Program-made: the position numbers and the translations under genes | NCBI RefSeq assembly: GCF_034353875.1 | Contig: NZ_CP133784.1 | Coordinates: 744,001 to 808,000 of the forward strand | Length of the DNA: 64,000 nucleotides | Source: Pseudomonas sp. MH9.2 | Lineage (GTDB): Bacteria > Pseudomonadota > Gammaproteobacteria > Pseudomonadales > Pseudomonadaceae | Direction: 5' to 3' | Shown: positions 18,672 to 27,552 of the stretch, piece after piece | Layout: every line of letters begins with the position of its first letter | How positions within the stretch are numbered: the stretch's first letter is position 1 | Notes under the pieces: generated by a model | What the model saw: the letters and a program-made list of their open reading frames with translations, nothing else | Databases searched by the model: none | What the model was told of the DNA's origin: nothing

Positions 18672-19512
18672 AAAAGCGATTGAAACAGTCTGCAACAGCG
18701 CGCGCGCCCTCCTCGTCATTCAAATGCAAATGATGGCCGCCAGGCAAGGTCGTGGTCTCGAAAGTCAGCTGTGACAGCAGTTCGCTGTGCTGGGCCAACA
18801 TGCCCTGCCCAGCCACCACCAGATGGGTTGGGCAACTGACACGTTTGACAAACGCCATCGCCTGCTCACGAGTCAAACGCATAGGAGAGGCCAGCGTCAG
18901 CCGGCTATCACTGCGCCAGGTGTACCCTCCCGGCACTGGCATCAACCCTCGTTGAGCCAGCAGTTCTGCCGCTTCACGGCTGACGGCAACCAGCCCTTTC
19001 ATCCGCGCCTCGACGGCTCGTTCCAGATCGCTATAGACAGGTTTGCGCTTATTCGACAGGTTCAGTTGTGCTTGCAGGGCCATGCCCAACCGCTCGGCCG
19101 CATTACTGGCTTCGCCGGTTGGTGGGATAACGCCATCGATCAGTGCCAGACGGGTCACACGCTCAGGCAGCGCACCCGCCAACACCACCGAAATAATCGC
19201 ACCCAATGAATGCCCAAGCAGGGAAAAGCGCTTCCAGCCCAGTTGCTCGGCGACATGCAGCACGTCATGCACATAGTCCCACAGGGTATAACCGGAACCC
19301 ACCGGACGATGATCGGAGTGACCATGCCCGGCCAGATCCAGGGCCACGATACGCAAGCCTTTGAGCTGCGGTGCCAGGCGGGCAAAGCTGTTGGCGTTGT
19401 CCAGCCAACCATGCAAAGCGATCACCGGCTGACCGTCTTCAGGCCCGAACAGGTGCGCGGCCAATTCAATATGCGGCAGGCTCAGGCGGACTTCTTCGAC
19501 GGGCATGCTCAT
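18658..19512 (-). CDS. Alpha/beta hydrolase
   Basis: 284 residues from the ATG at 19512, chosen because it overlaps the stop of the preceding hydrolase gene as ATGA; the longer frame from 19533 would overlap further. The oxyanion region is ALHGWLDNANSF, the nucleophile elbow GHSLGA (Ser about 103), and the catalytic His is in PGGHHLHL near the C-terminus. No signal peptide, so cytoplasmic. Resembles serine esterases of the epoxide hydrolase/lipase superfamily. Second of two tandem hydrolases in the cluster with an acyl-CoA ligase and a thioesterase; substrate probably an acyl ester, but not shown. Confidence 0.87.
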   Translation of the reverse strand: MSMPVEEVRLSLPHIELAAHLFGPEDGQPVIALHGWLDNANSFARLAPQLKGLRIVALDLAGHGHSDHRPVGSGYTLWDYVHDVLHVAEQLGWKRFSLLGHSLGAIISVVLAGALPERVTRLALIDGVIPPTGEASNAAERLGMALQAQLNLSNKRKPVYSDLERAVEARMKGLVAVSREAAELLAQRGLMPVPGGYTWRSDSRLTLASPMRLTREQAMAFVKRVSCPTHLVVAGQGMLAQHSELLSQLTFETTTLPGGHHLHLNDEEGARAVADCFNRFYAVP

Positions 19513-20318
19513 GCGCATGCCTGCTCGGCGCAACGCGCATCCCAGCGAGCGAACAAGGTCTTGAGCAGAGCGGCAGTGTCTTGTGGACGCTCGAGCGGGA
19601 ACATATGTCCACCGGGCATGGACAGGTACTCGCCTTGCGGCATACGTTTCACCGACTGGGCGTGGTGACGCATGACCACCCGACTGCGTAGCCCCCGCAC
19701 CACCGCCAGTGGCACTTTCAACTGCTGCGCCCGACCGGGACTCGTGTGAGGCACGCTGCGGTAAATGCTGATTTCAGTCGCTGGATCGAAACGCAGGCGC
19801 AACTGATCGCCGTCCTGTTGCAAACCATGCTGCAGGTAGGCCTCTAAACATTCAGGATCGAAACCGCGAAACAAGGTCTTGCCGGCGAAATACGTGCGGG
19901 CAGCGTTCAGATCAGCGAAAGCCTCCCGGCGTCCAAGAGTGCGACCGGCCGGGGTGATACGATCAATGAAACCAAAGCGTTTGGCGGCGCGAATCATCCA
20001 CTGATCAACCCACGTCAGCACCGGAGAATCGAGCATCACCACCCCGCGATACAGCTCAGGACAGCGCAACGCTGCGTGAAAGTGCAGCACACCTCCCAAC
20101 GAGTGTCCTACACCCCACACAGGTTCAGGTTGCTGGCGCAGGTGATGAATCAGCTCGTCGACCAGATTCAGCCAGTTGTCATTCACCGGGAAGCGTGGAT
20201 CGTGAGCGTGCTGCTCCAGATGTGCGACGGCGTAATCCGGCGCCAGTGCGTCGAACAATTTGCCATACGTAGCCGACGGAAATCCGTTGGCGTGAGCGAA
20301 AAACACCTGTTGCGACAT
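19509..20318 (-). CDS. Alpha/beta hydrolase
   Basis: 269 residues from the ATG at 20318 (MSQQVFFAHANGFPS). The family's HANGFPS motif sits at the oxyanion strand, GHSLGG is the nucleophile elbow (Ser about 81), and PGGHMFPLERP carries the catalytic His. Cytoplasmic. It differs clearly from the downstream hydrolase in the cap region, so the two are not a recent duplication. Coupled to it by a 4-bp overlap. Confidence 0.87.
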   Translation of the reverse strand: MSQQVFFAHANGFPSATYGKLFDALAPDYAVAHLEQHAHDPRFPVNDNWLNLVDELIHHLRQQPEPVWGVGHSLGGVLHFHAALRCPELYRGVVMLDSPVLTWVDQWMIRAAKRFGFIDRITPAGRTLGRREAFADLNAARTYFAGKTLFRGFDPECLEAYLQHGLQQDGDQLRLRFDPATEISIYRSVPHTSPGRAQQLKVPLAVVRGLRSRVVMRHHAQSVKRMPQGEYLSMPGGHMFPLERPQDTAALLKTLFARWDARCAEQACA

Positions 20319-20435
20319 GCCAATACGTCCAAAAACAAAAGCCAACGGCGATTGTGCGCATCCATCGCCGACACAGCAATGACTGTAACTGCCAGGAAGG
20401 GTGACACTTGAGCCAGAATGATGATCCGCTTGCTA

Positions 20436-20879
20436 TCAGCGCGCTGGCGGCTGCTCACCTACTGGCACAACAGCCATGGTCAGACGGGAAACACAGCTGG
20501 CCTTGCCTTCATCGCTGGTCAGACGGATGTCCCAGACGTGAGTGGTGCGGCCGATATGCACAGGGCGCGCGACTGCGGTGACACGACCACTGCGCAAACC
20601 ACGCAGGTGGTTAGCGTTGACTTCCAGCCCTACGCAAAAGAATTTTCCGGGATCAATACACAAGTAACTGGCCATGGAGCCCACGGTTTCAGCCAGTACC
20701 ACCGACGCCCCGCCGTGTAACAGGCCGTAGGGTTGATGAGTACGGTGGTCGATGACCATGCTCGCGGTCAGAGAGCTCTCGTCGAATGCCTCGAAACGAA
20801 TGTCCAGCACTTCACCAATGGTATTTTTCTGCAGCGCGTTGAGTTGGTCTATATCGGGAGTTTTAAGCCATACGCTCAT
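20436..20879 (-). CDS. Hotdog-fold acyl-CoA thioesterase (PaaI/MenI type)
   Basis: 147 residues. Contains the hotdog motif HQPYGLLHGGASVVLAETVGSMA (key residues GLLHGG and the downstream Glu, about residues 50-68) that forms the active site of the 4-hydroxybenzoyl-CoA-thioesterase-like family with Glu as catalytic base. The ATG at 20879 follows AAAGGA at proper spacing; a TTG two codons upstream is too near the binding site. Probably hydrolyses acyl- or aryl-CoA. It lies 51 bp after the acyl-CoA ligase gene, so ligase and thioesterase form an opposing pair. Confidence 0.9.
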   Translation of the reverse strand: MSVWLKTPDIDQLNALQKNTIGEVLDIRFEAFDESSLTASMVIDHRTHQPYGLLHGGASVVLAETVGSMASYLCIDPGKFFCVGLEVNANHLRGLRSGRVTAVARPVHIGRTTHVWDIRLTSDEGKASCVSRLTMAVVPVGEQPPAR

Positions 20880-20930
20880 GTTCAATCCTTTTAAGTGGCG
20901 CTCGCATGACGAACGCCAGACATAAATGGG

Positions 20931-22598
20931 TCACTCTTGCCACAGCACAACCTCGGACCGATCGCTCCATTCCTGGAAGCGGGCGCCATAGGTCGACTCG
21001 ATGACCGCACGTTTTATTTTCAAGGTCGGCGTAAGAAAGCCATTCTCGACCGCCCAACTATCTTTCACGACGATCAGCCTGCGCAAGCGCTCATGTTTGT
21101 CGAGAGCAGCATTGACCTCTTCAAGCAGCACTTCCAGACTCTCATGCAATGCGCTACGGGCGCCGCTGGCTGCATCTTGCAGACCTGTTGCGGATAACAC
21201 GCACAACACCAGCGGCGCACTCAAACCGTCGCCGACCACACACACTTGTTCGATGCGAGTGTGCACGGCCAGACGGTTTTCGATGGGTGCCGGCGCGACG
21301 TACTTGCCTTTACTGGTTTTGAAAATCTCTTTCAGGCGGCCTGTCAGGCGTAAATAACCGTCGGCGTCCTGCTCGCCTTTGTCCCCCGTGCGCAAAAAAC
21401 CATCCTCGGTGATGGTTTCGGCAGTCTTGAACGGTTCCTTGAAATAACCCTGCATGGTCGCTCCGCTGCGCACCTGTACTTCGCCGCTCGGATCAATCCG
21501 GACCTCGACTTGAGGACAGGGCTGGCCGATCCAGCCAATTTTCTGCTTACCCGGCAGGCTGATGTGCGAATAACCGCAATTTTCAGTCATGCCGTAGACC
21601 TCCAGCACCTCCAGGCCCAAGCGCCGGTACCAGTTCATCAACGCCTCGGGGATAGGTGCGGCGCCGGACAATGCGATGCGCAGCGCATCCAGCCCCAACC
21701 CGGCCAGCACTCTGCGGCCCACGATTTTGCCGATGATCGGCAAGCGCAGGAGCGCGTCGAGGCGAGCGGCGGACATCTTGTCGTAGACCCCCATCTGGAA
21801 CTTGGTCCAGATACGGGGCACACCGAACATTGCAGTGGGCCGGGCGCGCTTGAGATCGACCAGAAAGGTGTCCAGACTCTCAGCGAAAAACACCGTTTGC
21901 CCCGTATAGATTGACGCCATCTCGACGAACATCCGCTCTGCCACGTGGCATAACGGCAAGTAGGACAGCAGCCGATCCTGCTCCCCTAACTGGAATAGGC
22001 CGACCCCGTGGCTGGCGGCGAACGCCAAACCACCGAAGGTATGCATCACGCCCTTAGGCAGCCCGGTGGTGCCGGACGTGTAGATAATGGTCGCCAATTG
22101 CTCTGACGAGGGCGACGGGTTGTCCTGAATCGGCGCGCAGGCCTGCAGCTCGGACCAGTTGAAGTCGAAGTCGGCCGTCGGGCAAATAGGCAAGGCAACA
22201 GTAGGCAAGCCGGGCCTGACGCCGCCAGCCATGCTCGGCCAATCATCGAGCTTGCCGACAAACACCAGTGCCGCTTCGGAATGCTCCAGCACTTGAGCAA
22301 CGGATTCAGATGTCAGATTGGGATACAACGGCACCGATACATGGCCAGCCATCCAGATCGCCAGGTCGGCAATGATCCAGTGGGCGCAGTTCTTGGAAAT
22401 GATCGCAATATGGCTGCCTTGGGGCAATTCACGTCGGCGCAGCCAGTGTGCCGCGCGCCGGGCCTGATCTCCGACATCAGACCAGCTCAACGTCTGCACG
22501 TGGCCGCCTGCCAATGGCTGGACCATATAGCGTTTGTTCGGATGACGGGCTTCGCGTTCGTAGAATACGTCGAGAGGCAAACGAATAGCGCCAGACAT
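20931..22598 (-). CDS. AMP-forming acyl-CoA ligase
   Basis: 555 residues. Has the AMP-binding signature YTSGTTGLPKG (about residues 172-182), the YGMTENCG adenine-binding motif (about 338), TGDKGEQDADGYLRLTGRLKE (TGD aspartate and the hinge) and C-terminal KTSKGKYVAPAPIE. It belongs to the long-chain fatty-acyl-CoA synthetase branch (FadD-like/FAA1-like), activating a carboxylic acid to its CoA ester via an acyl-adenylate. Good AGGAG before the ATG. Heads the run ligase-thioesterase-hydrolase-hydrolase. Confidence 0.92.
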   Translation of the reverse strand: MSGAIRLPLDVFYEREARHPNKRYMVQPLAGGHVQTLSWSDVGDQARRAAHWLRRRELPQGSHIAIISKNCAHWIIADLAIWMAGHVSVPLYPNLTSESVAQVLEHSEAALVFVGKLDDWPSMAGGVRPGLPTVALPICPTADFDFNWSELQACAPIQDNPSPSSEQLATIIYTSGTTGLPKGVMHTFGGLAFAASHGVGLFQLGEQDRLLSYLPLCHVAERMFVEMASIYTGQTVFFAESLDTFLVDLKRARPTAMFGVPRIWTKFQMGVYDKMSAARLDALLRLPIIGKIVGRRVLAGLGLDALRIALSGAAPIPEALMNWYRRLGLEVLEVYGMTENCGYSHISLPGKQKIGWIGQPCPQVEVRIDPSGEVQVRSGATMQGYFKEPFKTAETITEDGFLRTGDKGEQDADGYLRLTGRLKEIFKTSKGKYVAPAPIENRLAVHTRIEQVCVVGDGLSAPLVLCVLSATGLQDAASGARSALHESLEVLLEEVNAALDKHERLRRLIVVKDSWAVENGFLTPTLKIKRAVIESTYGARFQEWSDRSEVVLWQE

Positions 22599-22735
22599 GC
22601 GACTTGCTCCTGGTTTTTTATTTCCGGGAAGCGTAGCTGACCAAGCACTTGCTTGGTAGTAATTTCAAAATCAAGTGCAGTGCGGTCGAGTGCCGAGATC
22701 AGCTCGGTCAAACAATCGGTGTCTGTGCGGCCGGA

Positions 22736-23191
22736 TCAAGGATGCCGAATGCTGCACAGTTCCATCAGACCCGCCAGCGGAAAATCCCCTTCGAGCTCAG
22801 CCAGGCTGGCGGTGCTCATGGGTTGGGCCTCCCGGTAATGACCGTCGACAAGCAATCCCACCAGCGCTCCCACCAGCGGTTGATGGCCGACCAGGAGCAC
22901 ATCGTCCGTCGAATACAGATCCAGTTCGCTCAGAACCTTTTGCGGGTCGCTGTCCGGAGTCAACCAGGGAACGGTCACGATCGGCTCGTTGAACCCGAGG
23001 ACTTGATGGACCAGTTCAGCCGTCTGCTGTGCACGCACATAGGGGCTGGCGATGATCCGGTTCAGCGGCTTGCCCAGCAGGTGCGCTGCACTTTTTAGCA
23101 CGTCTTCGCGACCGTGAGCGGTCAGTTCGCGCTCGGCATCGCTGCGCGCATGGGAGTGAGCTTCGCCGTGGCGCAAAATCCACAATTTCAC
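22736..23191 (-). CDS. sixA: Phosphohistidine phosphatase SixA
   Basis: 151 residues, the SixA size. The histidine phosphatase signature LRHGEAH carries the nucleophile His8; SPYVRAQQTAEL and LLVGHQPLVG provide the other catalytic Arg and His. SixA dephosphorylates phosphohistidine domains (in E. coli ArcB, and the nitrogen PTS). A GTG start overlaps the DUF4389 stop (GTGA). There is no C-terminal domain. Confidence 0.93.
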   Translation of the reverse strand: MKLWILRHGEAHSHARSDAERELTAHGREDVLKSAAHLLGKPLNRIIASPYVRAQQTAELVHQVLGFNEPIVTVPWLTPDSDPQKVLSELDLYSTDDVLLVGHQPLVGALVGLLVDGHYREAQPMSTASLAELEGDFPLAGLMELCSIRHP

Positions 23192-23541
23192 AGTTTAGGT
23201 TCCTCGTCTCGGACGGGATGCGGCGCAGGGGCAACGCAATGCGGCGCCTCGCCTTCGGGCGCTCGCGGCGCAGGCCAATCGGCGAAAGGCCAGGGTTTCT
23301 GGTCGCTGTGGAACGCGCCGAAACGGCCGATCTGCGCCAGGTACTGACTCACGCTGTCGCCAAAGTTCATCAAGCTGCCACTCGGAGCGCCGTAGATCAG
23401 GCGGTAGCCCACCTGCACCAACACCACGCAGCCGAGCACGACTTGTGCCAATTGCCAGATCAATACGAACAGCAGCATCCACAGGATGCGCAGCAGGACC
23501 GACTCATTCTGTTCGAGTTTCGATTCGTTCAAGACCTTCAC
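23188..23541 (-). CDS. DUF4389 membrane protein
   Basis: 117 residues from a GTG start. One long hydrophobic segment (about 18-48) with conserved LRILWMLLF and a short following stretch VGYRLIYGAPSGSLMNFGDSVSQYL typical of DUF4389. The tail is Pro/Ala/Glu-rich. Small inner-membrane protein of unknown function, coupled to sixA. Lies just after gpsA. Confidence 0.8.
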   Translation of the reverse strand: MKVLNESKLEQNESVLLRILWMLLFVLIWQLAQVVLGCVVLVQVGYRLIYGAPSGSLMNFGDSVSQYLAQIGRFGAFHSDQKPWPFADWPAPRAPEGEAPHCVAPAPHPVRDEEPKL

Positions 23542-23576
23542 CTATTTCTAAGGGCTTCAGTTAAAGGGTGGCGCGG

Positions 23577-24599
23577 TTAAAAACCACTGGTGGAAATAAA
23601 GTCGACATCGGTTTTCGGCTCCGCACGCATCAACACTTCGATGACTTGATTGAGCGTACGGCCTTCGAAAAGAATCGCATGCAAGCCCGCGACCAGTGGC
23701 ATATACACCTGCAACTCATCCGATTTGGCCTTGAGCACCTTCAGGGTATTCACCCCTTCCGCCACTTCGCCCAAACGGGTGACGGCCTCTTCAAGACTCA
23801 AACCCTGACCAAGGGCGAAACCCACCTGATAGTTACGGCTCTTGGGCGATGAGCAGGTCACGATCAAATCGCCGACCCCGGCCAAGCCGAGAAACGTCAT
23901 CGGGTTAGCGCCCTGACTCACGGCAAACCGGGTCATCTCCGCCAAGGCACGGGTGATCAGCATGCTCTTGGTGTTTTCGCCCATGCCCAACGCAACCGCC
24001 ATGCCCGCGATAATTGCGTACACATTCTTCAGCGCGCCGCCCAGCTCGACACCAAACCGATCGGCGCTGGCATACACGCGAAACGTCCGACCGTGCAGCG
24101 CGGCCTGCACCTGCTGGCAGAGGTCTTCATCTGCACTGGCCACCACCGTGGCGGTCAACGCGTGCTCGGCGATTTCTCGGGCCAGATTGGGTCCGGACAA
24201 CACACCGATGCGCGCATTCGGGGCGATTTCTTCGAGGATTTCGCTCATCAGCTTGAAGGTGTGCGCCTCAATGCCTTTGGTCAGGCTCACCAACATCTTG
24301 CCGGTCAAAAGGTCAGCATGAGGCGCCAGCACCGAACGCAAGGCGCTGGAGGGCAAGGCGACGAAAATCAACTCGCTGCCGTTCAGTGTGGTCAACAAGT
24401 CCGTGACCGGCTCAACCGCAGGGTGAACCTTGATGCCTTTGAGGTACCGTGGGTTCTCGCGGTTGACACGGATCGCCTCGGCCTGAGCCGGGTCGCGCAT
24501 CCACTGCCTGACCGGATAACCGTTCTCTGCCAGCAGATTCGCCACAGCAGTACCGAAGCTGCCGCCTCCAAGAACCGCAATAGGTTGCTGTTGAGTCAT
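23577..24599 (-). CDS. gpsA: Glycerol-3-phosphate dehydrogenase [NAD(P)+]
   Basis: 340 residues from the ATG at 24599 ([20 protein letters not shown]), matching the usual Pseudomonas length; the ATG at 24641 would add 14 non-conserved residues. The Rossmann motif is GGGSFGTA (about 11-18). Catalytic Lys is in [12 protein letters not shown], and the substrate motif is [17 protein letters not shown]. The enzyme reduces dihydroxyacetone phosphate to sn-glycerol-3-phosphate for phospholipid synthesis. First of the minus-strand run to sixA. Confidence 0.97.
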   Translation of the reverse strand: MTQQQPIAVLGGGSFGTAVANLLAENGYPVRQWMRDPAQAEAIRVNRENPRYLKGIKVHPAVEPVTDLLTTLNGSELIFVALPSSALRSVLAPHADLLTGKMLVSLTKGIEAHTFKLMSEILEEIAPNARIGVLSGPNLAREIAEHALTATVVASADEDLCQQVQAALHGRTFRVYASADRFGVELGGALKNVYAIIAGMAVALGMGENTKSMLITRALAEMTRFAVSQGANPMTFLGLAGVGDLIVTCSSPKSRNYQVGFALGQGLSLEEAVTRLGEVAEGVNTLKVLKAKSDELQVYMPLVAGLHAILFEGRTLNQVIEVLMRAEPKTDVDFISTSGF

Positions 24600-24889
24600 A
24601 ACCAATCCATTTAGAGCCATCACATCTGGCGATGGCAGCATTATACGGGGCAGAGCCTGCGCGACCAGCCTTGAAGAGATTCAATTCAGGCCGATCAACA
24701 CCCTACAAGTTCAATGGAAATTACCGCAGCGTCGGTTACCATGCCCGACTCCCCCTTTTGATGGCGTTTCGCGATGACCTGTCAGTCAAGGATAAGCAGC
24801 GTTTATGACCAATGGATCATAAAACTGTGTGCGCAGCTCACGTGCCTGCCGGGGAGCGATCCACCGCGGGCGGCAGGAGAAAGCGTCCG

Positions 24890-26821
24890 ATGACTTTCCG
24901 CCTGAACTGGGGCATCAACACCCGCACCCAAATCATCAGTCTGGGACCGGCGCTGCTACTGACCTTACTGCTGATCAGCTTCTTCACCTTCGTGCGGATT
25001 CAGGACTTGCGTCAAGAATTGACTCATACCGGTCAATTGATCGCCAACCAGCTGGCTCCAGCGTCGGAATATGGCGTGATCGTGGGCAACGATGACGTTC
25101 TCGAAGGCCTGATGCGCGCTACACTGGCCACGCCCCACGTGCGCTTTCTGGAAGTGCAGGACAACGCCAACCACGTGCTGATGTACGTCGAGCAACCGAA
25201 GGAAAACGGCACACGACCCACTCAAGTGGAGATCTTCCAGGCACCTATCCGGTTACAGAGCCTCCCGTTGGGGAATGACGTCCTGCAAGCCCCGCCACCC
25301 TCGGCCAGCTCGTCGAATGAGGATTACCTGGGCCGGGTGATCGTCGGCATGTCCAACGATGCATTCAGTCAGCGCCAACAAGAAATCCTGCTCAAGGCCG
25401 GGATTCTGGCACTGTTTACTCTGCTTTTTACCTATATCCTCGCCCGTCGCCTGGCGCTGAGCCTGTCGCAACCGATCAGCGACATGGGTGAAGCGGTCAA
25501 GGCAATCCAGCAAGGTGACTACAACAGGCCATTACCGGTGACCGACGACAGCGAACTGGGTGACTTGGCGCGACACATCAATAACCTAGCCTACGGACTT
25601 GAACGCGCCAGCCGCGAACAGCAACAGACCATTGACCAACTGATTCAGACCCGGGAAGAAGCCGAACGCGCCAACAGCGCCAAATCCAACTTTTTGGCCA
25701 TGATGAGTCACGAACTGCGCACGCCCATGAACGGTGTACTGGGGATGCTGCAGTTGATGGAAACCACCCAAATGACCGATGAGCAGACTGAATACGCTGC
25801 GTTGGCGACTGAATCAACCGAGCATTTACTGCGGGTGATCAACGACATCCTCGACTTCTCGCGTATTGAGCGCGAAGCGCTGGCGCTGGAGCATATACCG
25901 TTCAATCTGGCTGAACTAATCAGCACCTCGGCCCAGGCTTTCCACCATAACGCCCAGCAACGCGGCATCTCGCTGGAGCTGAATATCCCTCTGGGACTGG
26001 AGACCCTGGAGGTCGAAGGTGATCCGACCCGTATTCGGCAAATTCTGGTCAATCTGATCGGCAACGCATTGAAATTCACTGACCTGGGTAGCGTACAGAT
26101 CGAGACCCGGTGGCAGCCTCTGGATCAGGAGTCGGTCTGGTTCACCTGCACGGTATGCGACAGCGGCATCGGCATCTCCGCCGAGCGCCTGGAACTGATG
26201 TTCAATGCCTTTGAACAGGCGGACAGCTCGATCTCCCGGCGGTATGGCGGTACTGGGCTAGGTTTGCCTATCGCCAGAAGCCTGGCCGAGCGGATGGGCG
26301 GAACGCTGCGGGCACGGAGCGAAGAAAGCATGGGATCAATCTTCACCCTTGAGATTCCGCTGGCGCTGCACAGGAAAAAAGCCCCTGAACAGGTACCGAC
26401 CTTCCTCGCGGGTAACAGCAACGGCAAAAATCAGCATGTGCTGCTGGTTGAGGACAACCCGGTCAATCAGACCGTGGTCGAGGCGATGCTGCGCAGTCTG
26501 GGCTTCCAGGTCAGCGTGGTCAGCGATGGGGCGCAGGCTGTGAGCGTGGCTCAGACTGGAAATTTTGCGGCGATACTCATGGATTGTCGCCTGCCAGTGA
26601 TCGACGGCTACGAAGCGACGCGGCAGATTCGTCAACTGACAAACTGCATTCAGGTGCCCATCATCGCCCTGACCGCCAACGCATTGCACGGTGATCGGGA
26701 GGCCTGCTTACAGGCGGGAATGAGCGATTACCTCGCAAAACCCTTCAAACGTACTGATTTACAGCAAGTTCTTCAGCGTTGGCTGCCCTTTCAAGCATCT
26801 GCGACTGGCGATAAATGCTAA
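24890..26821 (+). CDS. Hybrid sensor histidine kinase without Hpt domain
   Basis: 643 residues from the ATG at 24890 (MTFRLNWGINTRTQ), preceded by AGGAGA. TM1 about 15-38, periplasmic domain to about 178, TM2 about 180-200, HAMP to about 252, HisKA with His274 in MMSHELRTPMNG, HATPase with GNALKF, DSGIGI and GTGLGLPIA, and a C-terminal receiver with Asp565 in ILMDCRLPVIDG. Same place and layout as P. aeruginosa PA1611, which belongs to the GacS/RetS/HptB network (known for the homologue). Lacking its own Hpt domain, it probably passes phosphate to a separate HptB-like protein. Confidence 0.92.
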   Translation: MTFRLNWGINTRTQIISLGPALLLTLLLISFFTFVRIQDLRQELTHTGQLIANQLAPASEYGVIVGNDDVLEGLMRATLATPHVRFLEVQDNANHVLMYVEQPKENGTRPTQVEIFQAPIRLQSLPLGNDVLQAPPPSASSSNEDYLGRVIVGMSNDAFSQRQQEILLKAGILALFTLLFTYILARRLALSLSQPISDMGEAVKAIQQGDYNRPLPVTDDSELGDLARHINNLAYGLERASREQQQTIDQLIQTREEAERANSAKSNFLAMMSHELRTPMNGVLGMLQLMETTQMTDEQTEYAALATESTEHLLRVINDILDFSRIEREALALEHIPFNLAELISTSAQAFHHNAQQRGISLELNIPLGLETLEVEGDPTRIRQILVNLIGNALKFTDLGSVQIETRWQPLDQESVWFTCTVCDSGIGISAERLELMFNAFEQADSSISRRYGGTGLGLPIARSLAERMGGTLRARSEESMGSIFTLEIPLALHRKKAPEQVPTFLAGNSNGKNQHVLLVEDNPVNQTVVEAMLRSLGFQVSVVSDGAQAVSVAQTGNFAAILMDCRLPVIDGYEATRQIRQLTNCIQVPIIALTANALHGDREACLQAGMSDYLAKPFKRTDLQQVLQRWLPFQASATGDKC

Positions 26822-26878
26822 ATTACGGCAGTCTTAGTGACCAGATCAGCTCGCAAACGCTGCTTGGATAATAATTCC

Positions 26879-26894
26879 AGTGCACAAGTGTACT
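26879..26894. promoter_or_regulatory. FabR/DesT-like palindrome upstream of fabA
   Basis: AGTGCACAAGTGTACT is a near-perfect dyad (7-base arms with one mismatch around AA) 132 bp upstream of the fabA start. TetR-family regulators of unsaturated fatty acid synthesis, FabR in enterics and DesT in Pseudomonas, bind dyads of this general form with GTACA/TGTAC-like half-sites. Position before fabAB supports an operator role. The remaining 205-bp gap shows no gene. Confidence 0.45.
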
Positions 26895-27026
26895 TTCATT
26901 TCCCTTGTGCTGTGACTTTCACTACAACGCAATAGTCTATGAGTAGGCTGACGGCAGAGACCTGGCGCGTCAGCCGGACAGGAAAATTTGCCTTACCCTG
27001 CCGCACAGGATTATTGAGGAGCTCGC

Positions 27027-27542
27027 ATGACCCAACAAAACGCCTATACCCGGGAAGACCTGCTGCGCTGCAGTCGCGGTGAGCTGTTCGGCCCAGGTAA
27101 CGCGCAACTGCCCGCCCCGAACATGCTGATGGTAGATCGCATTACCCATATCAGCGCAGAGGGTGGCAAGTACGGTAAAGGTGAATTGGTCGCCGAGCTG
27201 GATATCAATCCGGACCTGTGGTTCTTCGCCTGTCACTTCGAAGGTGACCCGGTGATGCCAGGCTGCCTGGGCCTTGATGCCATGTGGCAACTCGTCGGCT
27301 TCTATCTCGGTTGGCAGGGTAATCCTGGCCGCGGCCGAGCTTTGGGGTCGGGCGAAGTGAAGTTTTACGGTCAGGTTCTTCCGACCGCAAAAAAAATCAC
27401 CTACAACATCCATATCAAACGCACCATGAAAGGCAAACTGGTCCTGGCAATTGCCGACGGCACCGTGAGCGTTGATGGTCGCGAAATCTACAGTGCCGAA
27501 GGCCTTCGGGTCGGCCTGTTCACTTCCACTGAAAATTTCTAA
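27027..27542 (+). CDS. fabA: 3-hydroxydecanoyl-ACP dehydratase/isomerase FabA
   Basis: 171 residues. Contains the FabA active site: His70 in [22 protein letters not shown], with the catalytic Asp in the GLDAMW segment. The enzyme dehydrates 3-hydroxydecanoyl-ACP and isomerises trans-2- to cis-3-decenoyl-ACP, the branch point to unsaturated fatty acids. GAGGAGC precedes the ATG. In operon with fabB, 10 bp apart. Confidence 0.99.
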   Translation: MTQQNAYTREDLLRCSRGELFGPGNAQLPAPNMLMVDRITHISAEGGKYGKGELVAELDINPDLWFFACHFEGDPVMPGCLGLDAMWQLVGFYLGWQGNPGRGRALGSGEVKFYGQVLPTAKKITYNIHIKRTMKGKLVLAIADGTVSVDGREIYSAEGLRVGLFTSTENF

Positions 27543-27552
27543 GGGTATCCGC

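Noticed and set aside
20883..20885. TTG start two codons upstream of the thioesterase ATG
   Set aside because: It would leave no space to the AAAGGA binding site; the ATG at 20879 has correct spacing.
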